This document shows, piece after piece, positions 6,061-9,820 of a stretch of DNA of 9,820 nucleotides. How positions within the stretch are numbered: the stretch's first letter is position 1; every line of letters starts with the position of its first letter. The stretch lies in NCBI GenBank assembly GCA_002690445.1, contig NZER01000380.1, forward strand, positions 1 to 9,820, written 5' to 3'. The notes beneath the pieces were generated by a model. The model worked only from the letters and a program-made list of their open reading frames with translations. It was not told the DNA's origin and ran no database searches. The position numbers and the translations under genes were made by a program. The DNA is from Candidatus Pacearchaeota archaeon (GTDB lineage: Archaea; Nanoarchaeota; Nanoarchaeia; Pacearchaeales; GW2011-AR1).

Positions 6061-6080
6061 ATGGAAGGAGCATAAACCCA

Positions 6081-6818
6081 ATGGCTAAAGCTACGAAGAC
6101 GCGAAAGGCGTCCACGAAGACAGCCACTTGCGGGGAGAAAGAACGCCGCCTAGCGGAGTTCGAAAAGGCGCGGGACAAGGGCCGTCGCGGCCTTGCCTGG
6201 AAGCACCTAGTGAAAAGCGGTGTGCTCATGCTCACCGGTTTTCGCGGTGAAGGCAAGACCGCTCTTGGCTGGTGGATGGCGGACACTTTTCGGAAGCTGA
6301 AGGGCTATCCGAGCAAAGTGGCCGTCTTTGACCTCCCGCCAGCCGGTGTTAAGGCGTTGCCGTCCTGGGCGCGCACCAACCTTACCACCGTTAGCGAAGT
6401 GGGTGACCTCGATAAACCCCACATCGTTGTGGTCGACGAGGCCGCATTCTCCGCAAATGCACGGCGCGCCATGTCCGAAGAGAACGTCAACTGGATGAAA
6501 CTCTTTGCCGTAGCGCGGCACAAAGGGCATTTGCTTATCTTCATCTCGCAGTCTTCCCGCCAGGTCGACATTCAGTTGATTGACCAGGCGGACTGGATTC
6601 TGATGAAGAAGCCCAGCATGCTCCAAGTGCTTTTGAGCCGAGACGTGCTCAAGACCAAACTAGAAGACGCCTTCCTCGCTATCAACCCGAAGCGGAACAG
6701 CAAGGAATGGGTCTACGTCTACGATGCTAAATCAGATGCTGGAAAGCTACTTCCCGCATCGATGCCGAAATGGTGGACTGACAAGGTATCCAAAGCCTAC
6801 TCCACCGTGAGTATCTAG
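6081..6818 (+). CDS. P-loop ATPase, FtsK/HerA-like (A32/Zot type), probable DNA packaging or transfer
   Basis: This 245-residue ATPase has a basic N-terminal tail (MAKATKTRKASTKT), Walker A GFRGEGKT (53-60) and Walker B HIVVVDEAAF (114-123, D119/E120). Its third motif is ARHKGHLLIFISQSSRQVD (145-163), then LIDQADWILMKK. An R-H pair, a hydrophobic strand ending in Q, and a following 'xxAD' segment match the pattern of A32-like packaging ATPases and Zot proteins in the FtsK/HerA group. No membrane helix is present, unlike many filamentous-phage Zot proteins. AAGGAG (6065-6070) lies 10 bases before the ATG. The gene starts 20 bases after the terminator of the structured RNA. Packaging of viral DNA or conjugative transfer are the likely roles; a MoxR/AAA-type or other small ATPase is less likely. 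Confidence 0.75.
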   Translation: MAKATKTRKASTKTATCGEKERRLAEFEKARDKGRRGLAWKHLVKSGVLMLTGFRGEGKTALGWWMADTFRKLKGYPSKVAVFDLPPAGVKALPSWARTNLTTVSEVGDLDKPHIVVVDEAAFSANARRAMSEENVNWMKLFAVARHKGHLLIFISQSSRQVDIQLIDQADWILMKKPSMLQVLLSRDVLKTKLEDAFLAINPKRNSKEWVYVYDAKSDAGKLLPASMPKWWTDKVSKAYSTVSI

Positions 6819-6824
6819 CGAATC

Positions 6825-6846
6825 GGGGCCTGGGCAACCAGGCCCC
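6825..6846 (+). other. GNRA-capped 9-bp intergenic hairpin
   Basis: GGGGCCTGG (6825-6833) and CCAGGCCCC (6838-6846) form a perfect 9-bp, GC-rich stem closed by a GCAA tetraloop, the very stable GNRA class. It starts 7 bases after the ATPase stop and has no T run after it (AAACTAACC), so it is probably not an efficient intrinsic terminator. It may protect the mRNA 3' end, pause transcription, or lower expression of the downstream gene. Confidence 0.75.
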
Positions 6847-6864
6847 AAACTAACCGGAGGAAGC

Positions 6865-7110
6865 ATGACACCAACTGAACAAATCATGGCCCAAATATGG
6901 GAAGCCTTTTGCACTCTCAGCGACGCCCAGGAACTTATATCGATGGGCGAGACTAAGCGCGCTAACAGCCTAATCAATCACGCCAAGCTACACCTCACTG
7001 AGGCCCAGGACATTGACCCTGACGCACAACGGGCTGGAATCCTGAAGAAGGATTTCGGTTGCATCCTCTCTGACAAGAAGAAAGAAATAGCCGCCAAGAA
7101 CGGCTGGTAA
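6865..7110 (+). CDS. Small helical hypothetical protein (81 aa)
   Basis: ATG 6865 follows GGAGG at 6856-6860. The product looks wholly alpha-helical: MTPTEQIMAQIWEAFCTL, then SDAQELISMGETKRANSLINHAKLHL, then a charged C-terminus. The pattern of paired amphipathic helices with small residues resembles TPR-like helical hairpins, but there is no full repeat and I do not assign a family. It lies between the ATPase and the metalloprotease, with its TAA forming part of the next ribosome site (TAAGGAGG). It may be a partner of either neighbour. Confidence 0.82.
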   Translation: MTPTEQIMAQIWEAFCTLSDAQELISMGETKRANSLINHAKLHLTEAQDIDPDAQRAGILKKDFGCILSDKKKEIAAKNGW

Positions 7111-7122
7111 GGAGGAACGCCT

Positions 7123-7890
7123 ATGACTACTACCAAGACCAAGGCCACCAAGGCGAAGGCCGCTCCGAAACCGAAGGCCAAGGCTCTGCCCGAGCCGGTA
7201 TTCGATAACATCGCATCACTCGCTCCAGCCCACGACGAAATCGTCCGCATGATTCGGTTCGCCTACATCCTCGTCGAAGAGGCCACCGACCTCCACAACA
7301 TCAAACACCATGTGACCGGGGAGCGGGTGCTGGAAGACAAGCGGCGCGTGGTGCCAACAATCCAGACCAAAGGCAAACGCTCCCGGTGCTACGCATGGTT
7401 CAGTGACCCGCAAGCAGGCCAACCCCACGGCTGGGAAAGCCGTGAAGGCGAGTCCCTTCAAGAGATGGCCTTCTCCGCTGAAGACCTCCACTGCCCCGGC
7501 GTCGAAATGACCACCAGAGCCATCCATGAAGTAGTCCACAAATGGTGTAAAGCCCTGGGCGTCAAAGACACCGCCCTAAGCGGTAGGCACAATATGGATT
7601 ACGCCAAGTACGCCAGATACTTGGGCCTGGACGTTGCACCGGCCACCGATTCCTACGGTCATGGTTACACCAGCGCATCGAAGGAATTGGCCGAGCGCAT
7701 CGAGAAAGAATTCCAGCCCGATATCACCAAGCTGGACTACAAACGCACCACCAGGGCAGGCCGCTCCAAGGCGAAGAAAGAACGCCGGTTCATCTGCTCC
7801 GAGGAATGCGCGCCGGTCTACATCAAAACCGATAAGAAAGTGTTCGGCGGGAAGTGCCACCAATGCGGACGCAACTACAGGGAGGCATAA
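7123..7890 (+). CDS. SprT-like zinc metalloprotease
   Basis: A Lys/Ala/Pro-rich basic tail (residues 1-25) is followed by a catalytic region. The active site is AIHEVVHKW, an HExxH motif at 135-139, with GRHNMDYAKYARYLGL after it; H156 is the probable third zinc ligand, as in the H-x-x-x-(F/Y/W) segment of SprT/Spartan proteins. The C-terminus has two cysteine pairs (CSEEC at 225/229, CHQC at 245/248), a zinc ribbon like that behind many SprT domains. The family cuts proteins crosslinked to DNA. In mobile elements its task is unknown; it could clear proteins from replicating or incoming DNA. A short His-rich stretch (DLHNIKHH, 56-63) precedes the core. AAGGAGG lies 7 bases before the ATG. Confidence 0.8.
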   Translation: MTTTKTKATKAKAAPKPKAKALPEPVFDNIASLAPAHDEIVRMIRFAYILVEEATDLHNIKHHVTGERVLEDKRRVVPTIQTKGKRSRCYAWFSDPQAGQPHGWESREGESLQEMAFSAEDLHCPGVEMTTRAIHEVVHKWCKALGVKDTALSGRHNMDYAKYARYLGLDVAPATDSYGHGYTSASKELAERIEKEFQPDITKLDYKRTTRAGRSKAKKERRFICSEECAPVYIKTDKKVFGGKCHQCGRNYREA

Positions 7891-7926
7891 CGTAGCCCAT
7901 TCAACACCGATAACGAAGGAGGAATG

Positions 7927-8121
7927 ATGAAATATTGGATGCTTTATCCTGTGAAAAGGTGGGTGACAGGCCAAGAACTGATAGACGGAGCCAACGATGC
8001 CATCGCTAACAATAACCTCGACGATGACCCTCCCACGAATCCCGAGGAAGCTATGGATATCCTTGAAGAACTGGGAGATATCACAATGTCAGGAGCAACT
8101 GACGAAGAGGTGCAAGTATGA
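7927..8121 (+). CDS. Small acidic hypothetical protein (64 aa)
   Basis: Two ATGs (7924, 7927) follow AAGGAGG at 7916-7922. I chose the second because it leaves 4 bases of spacing rather than 1; the first would add one Met. The product begins MKYWMLYPVKRWVTGQELID and turns acidic, with a Pro/Asp loop (DDDPPTNPEEAMDILEEL). There is no recognised family. Its stop overlaps the next start in an ATGA motif (8118-8121), which indicates translational coupling with the following gene. Confidence 0.75.
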   Translation: MKYWMLYPVKRWVTGQELIDGANDAIANNNLDDDPPTNPEEAMDILEELGDITMSGATDEEVQV

Positions 8122-8513
8122 GTATGTGGAGCAAAGATAATCCGAGATTCCAATGGGAACCCGCTGGCCCTCTCACGCCAGGACAGATGGCGGCAAGCCT
8201 TGCGTTGATGGACAGCCTGGACGCCGTCATCGCACAGCCTCGAAACATCACCGATGTTTTGATTTCAGACCTGTGGAAGTCCGTCCGAGAATGCCTGCAA
8301 GAACTCATTGATGGGACTGTCGACAGGGCCGATATTGTGCAGTTATATCCCTACACCATCTACCAGAACTGCCGCGAAGAAGGCTGGGACAGTACCAACG
8401 AATTCAAAGACGCCTTCGCCCATGAGATTGGGCATCAGGCAGGCACCATAGCCAACCTTAGCGGCGACCTGAAAGACAGCATGCTCGACGCGCTCGACAG
8501 GGAGGAAGAATGA
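8118..8513 (+). CDS. Hypothetical protein with HEIGH motif (131 aa)
   Basis: The start lies in the ATGA overlap with the previous gene; GAAGAGG (8104-8110) is 7 bases upstream. The protein is mostly helical (MAASLALMDSLDAVIAQ, SDLWKSVRECLQELI) and has a C-terminal segment FAHEIGHQAGTIANLSG. HEIGH (102-106) fits the zinc-binding HExxH motif, and the following xxG resembles metzincins, but the residue where those have the third ligand is Ala (A112-N113 region), so catalysis is doubtful. The rest shows no protease family features. Chance is the simplest explanation. Its 3' end overlaps the next gene by 4 bases (ATGA). Confidence 0.82.
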   Translation: MSMWSKDNPRFQWEPAGPLTPGQMAASLALMDSLDAVIAQPRNITDVLISDLWKSVRECLQELIDGTVDRADIVQLYPYTIYQNCREEGWDSTNEFKDAFAHEIGHQAGTIANLSGDLKDSMLDALDREEE

Positions 8514-8944
8514 CCGAACGCCTATACCACTTCACCAGACAAGGGTACGTCGATTCAATCCTGCGGGAGGGTATCACCAGGGGAGATGTTCCAACATCAC
8601 CGATGGGCGGCTACCAGGCCCCTTGGCTGACCGATGACCCGAACGCCGGTAAACAAGGCTGGGTACAAGGTGGAGATAAAACACAGATGCGCCTGACCGT
8701 CGACATACCCGACACCTGGGAAGACAGTGAGGGCCAGACCTACTCGCCGCTGGATTATCTCTGGCGGTGGCGCGACCTGGCCGAGGTCGAAGATGTTGAA
8801 GTCTGGTGGTTCGAATCCCTGGACGAGGCCGCTGGCGGCGGCAGTGAACACTGGTATGTCTACAAAGGCCCCGAGGGCATTCGGCCTGAATGGATTTCCA
8901 TCGTCGAAGACCGCACCGGCAACATGATGGTGCGAGGCGAATGA
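8510..8944 (+). CDS. Hypothetical protein, possible ADP-ribosyltransferase-like fold (144 aa)
   Basis: GGAGG (8501-8505) lies 4 bases before ATG 8510. The N-terminus RLYHFTRQGYVDSILREGI (4-22) followed by APWLTDDP (37-44) and MRLTVDIPD (60-68) resembles proteins of the ADP-ribosyltransferase-like group (KptA, DarT and related), in which a Y-H-x-T/S strand is followed by an 'I-L-x-x-G' helix. A Trp-rich middle (YLWRWRD, EVWWFESL) and HWYVYKGPEGIRPEWI follow. Actinobacterial proteins with a similar LYHFT...WLTD layout are known to me as uncharacterised. I cannot place the full catalytic triad, so the enzyme activity is a hypothesis. If active it might modify host proteins or nucleic acids. Confidence 0.8.
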   Translation: MTERLYHFTRQGYVDSILREGITRGDVPTSPMGGYQAPWLTDDPNAGKQGWVQGGDKTQMRLTVDIPDTWEDSEGQTYSPLDYLWRWRDLAEVEDVEVWWFESLDEAAGGGSEHWYVYKGPEGIRPEWISIVEDRTGNMMVRGE

Positions 8945-9126
8945 TGAACACCACGAAAACACAGCGATATGAAACCCTCCTACCGGGGCGCGTTATCCGC
9001 GTCGCGGCTGGGAGGGCCTTTTTGCGTAAGCAAGGCATTCAATACGCCGCGTCGGTCAAATACCTCGACGTGGCAATCTCCAGGGCGTGGAAATACGCCG
9101 AATCACAAACTTATCCGTGTGCATAG
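8944..9126 (+). CDS. Small basic hypothetical protein (60 aa)
   Basis: The start is in the sequence ATGATGA over the previous stop. ATG 8944 has GAGG (8934-8937) 6 bases upstream; ATG 8941 would add one Met and give an ATGA overlap. The product is basic and helical: MNTTKTQRYETLLPGRVIRV, then AGRAFLRKQGIQYAASVKYL and AISRAWKYAES. No family is recognised. Its TAG (9124-9126) overlaps the first base-pairs of the ribosome site in the repeat that follows. Confidence 0.65.
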   Translation: MNTTKTQRYETLLPGRVIRVAAGRAFLRKQGIQYAASVKYLDVAISRAWKYAESQTYPCA

Positions 9127-9149
9127 GAGCATTAGAGATGTTAGAACCC
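9125..9149 (+). repeat. Direct repeat, copy 1: ribosome site plus first codons
   Basis: This 25-base segment carries AGGAG, then CATTAGAGATG (start ATG 9138) and the first codons (TTA GAA CCC). It recurs at 9346-9370 with one mismatch (G9144 against A9365). Outside the repeat the two downstream genes differ, so only the initiation segment is shared. Confidence 0.85.
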
Positions 9150-9356
9150 GCTACCAGCAACCTAGAAAGCGACCACTTCATAGCCCACAAGAACGGTGCG
9201 TTCTACGAGATTTTTGAGAAAGAGTCTGACCGCATTGTCCAGACCACTGTATCCATCCGCTTGCCCCGCAAACGATTCGGCCAGCCCATCCGCTCCAAAG
9301 CCGAAGCGTTCAGCGCAGTCATGGGTCAGGAAATCGCCTGGCTCAAGGAGCATTAG
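9138..9356 (+). CDS. Small hypothetical protein (72 aa)
   Basis: The frame is open back to a GTG at 9087, but that lies inside the preceding gene without a ribosome site. ATG 9138 has AGGAG 8 bases upstream and is the better start. The product is MLEPATSNLESDHFIAHKNG, then a likely beta-hairpin (AFYEIFEKESDRIVQTTVSIRLP), a basic turn (RKRFGQPIRSK) and a helix (AEAFSAVMGQEIAWLKEH). No known family. It lies between two copies of a 25-base initiation repeat. Its stop TAG is part of the second copy. Confidence 0.75.
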   Translation: MLEPATSNLESDHFIAHKNGAFYEIFEKESDRIVQTTVSIRLPRKRFGQPIRSKAEAFSAVMGQEIAWLKEH

Positions 9357-9370
9357 AGATGTTAAAACCC
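9346..9370 (+). repeat. Direct repeat, copy 2: ribosome site, stop and first codons
   Basis: This second copy (one mismatch) of the 25-base segment at 9125-9149 supplies AGGAG, the TAG stop of the previous gene (9354-9356) and the ATG at 9359. In copy 1 the equivalent TAG is not in frame with the gene before it, so it is functional as a stop only here. Confidence 0.85.
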
Positions 9371-9820
9371 TTTATCGGCCCCGACCCCGAAGAGGAACGC
9401 CCCCACCGGGAGATGCTACCGAACCACGTTAGCCTGGCGAACATCGCCGCTGTGACCGATATGCCGCCAGATGCCATCATGGCGTTTGCGCGTGACCACC
9501 TAGACCCACCGGTCAAACTTCGCCAGCCATTACAGCGATACACCGGTGAGGTCTGCGGGAAGTACGCCCAACCGTTCGACCCGCCCGAGCCATGCGAATG
9601 GCCCGAATTCACCTGCGAGCAACAGGCCGTATTCATGCCGTGTAATGCGGAAGATGGCTGGGGCGCAGGCAAAGTGAAAACGTCACGCGCCCATTGGCAC
9701 GGCGGAACCCACTTACTACCAATCACAAATGATGGGGAAACCACACTTGATGGGGAAACCACACTTGTAGCCCCTGTAGGGCCGAATACGCGGCGCGGCC
9801 CAATAGCTAGACTGTGCGAA
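9359..9820 (+). CDS. Hypothetical protein, 3' end outside the window
   Basis: From ATG 9359, with AGGAG 8 bases upstream, the frame stays open for 154 codons to the right edge, so the gene continues. The product starts MLKPFIGPDPEEERPHREML, has a helical part (HVSLANIAAVTDMPPDAIMAF) and a Pro-rich middle. Four cysteines lie at 66, 79, 86 and 95 (EVCGKY, EPCEWP, FTCEQQ, MPCNAE), a possible metal-binding cluster. Residues 125-136 are a tandem DGETTL repeat encoded by two identical 18-base units. The helical part could be a small HTH-like domain, but I cannot show this. No family recognised. Confidence 0.75.
   Translation, partial: MLKPFIGPDPEEERPHREMLPNHVSLANIAAVTDMPPDAIMAFARDHLDPPVKLRQPLQRYTGEVCGKYAQPFDPPEPCEWPEFTCEQQAVFMPCNAEDGWGAGKVKTSRAHWHGGTHLLPITNDGETTLDGETTLVAPVGPNTRRGPIARLCE
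9731..9766 (+). repeat. 18-bp perfect tandem duplication
   Basis: GATGGGGAAACCACACTT occurs at 9731-9748 and again at 9749-9766, with no base between and no mismatch. It is in frame with the open gene at 9359 and duplicates the residues DGETTL. The identity suggests a recent event, such as replication slippage. Confidence 0.95.

Noticed and set aside
460..8710. Apparent excess of the palindrome GTCGAC (nine sites by eye)
   Set aside because: Every copy I found is an in-frame Val-Asp codon pair (GTC GAC), so codon preference explains it better than a signal sequence.
8890..8940. Longer version of the 8944 gene from ATG 8890
   Set aside because: It would overlap the previous gene by 55 bases with no ribosome site; ATG 8941/8944 sits at the stop of that gene like its coupled neighbours.
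8574..9038. Minus-strand frame opposite the 8510 gene
   Set aside because: Arg/Cys/Pro-rich shadow composition, no ribosome site, and opposite to a coupled gene chain.
9087..9137. Longer version of the 9138 gene from GTG 9087
   Set aside because: No ribosome site, deep overlap with the previous gene, and a well-spaced AGGAG before ATG 9138.
1..9820. Frequent CCTGG words, considered as a methylation or packaging signal
   Set aside because: Most are part of GCC-CTG-G codon contexts in real genes and show no regular spacing or orientation bias that I can see.
1..9820. CRISPR array, tRNA genes or insertion sequence ends
   Set aside because: No regularly spaced repeats, no cloverleaf-like segment with GTTCRA-type core, and no transposase or terminal inverted repeats were seen.

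Overview
The window is a gene-dense stretch of a bacterial mobile element (phage, plasmid or integrative element). Every gene I can support lies on the + strand. Genes are short, mostly without recognisable family, and tightly packed: stops overlap starts (TAATG, ATGA), and strong GGAGG-type ribosome sites often sit on or beside the previous stop. A near-consensus sigma-70 promoter (TTGCAC, 17 bp, TGC-TATAAT) and intrinsic terminators point to a bacterial host. Base composition is moderately GC-rich and I cannot name the phylum. No capsid, tail, integrase, relaxase or replication initiator is visible, so the type of element stays open.

Left block (1-4576): the 3' part of an unknown gene, then an ArdA-type antirestriction protein, five small unknown genes, and a large SNF2-family helicase with a HARP-like N-terminus. 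The block closes with a strong intrinsic terminator. This reads as an early or establishment operon: a DNA mimic against type I restriction, companion genes of unknown role, and a DNA-remodelling motor.

Middle block (4577-6060): an acidic unknown protein and a translationally coupled sigma-70 region-4-like regulator with an unusual Cys/His insertion. After it comes the only long gene-free interval (5797-6080). This holds a clear promoter with a palindrome over its -35 box, about 200 nt of highly structured, non-coding sequence including a textbook H-type pseudoknot, and an intrinsic terminator. It looks like a stand-alone structured RNA, or a long regulated leader of the next gene. It is the most interesting part of the window.

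Right block (6061-9820): a FtsK/HerA-like (A32/Zot-type) P-loop ATPase that probably pumps DNA in packaging or transfer, a GNRA-capped intergenic hairpin, a small helical protein, and a SprT-like zinc metalloprotease. A chain of small coupled genes follows. It includes a protein with an HEIGH motif and one resembling ADP-ribosyltransferase-fold proteins. The last gene runs off the right edge. Two pairs of nearly identical ribosome-site/start-codon blocks (1714/1960 and 9125/9346) suggest that small genes were added by duplication or recombination at translation-initiation segments.
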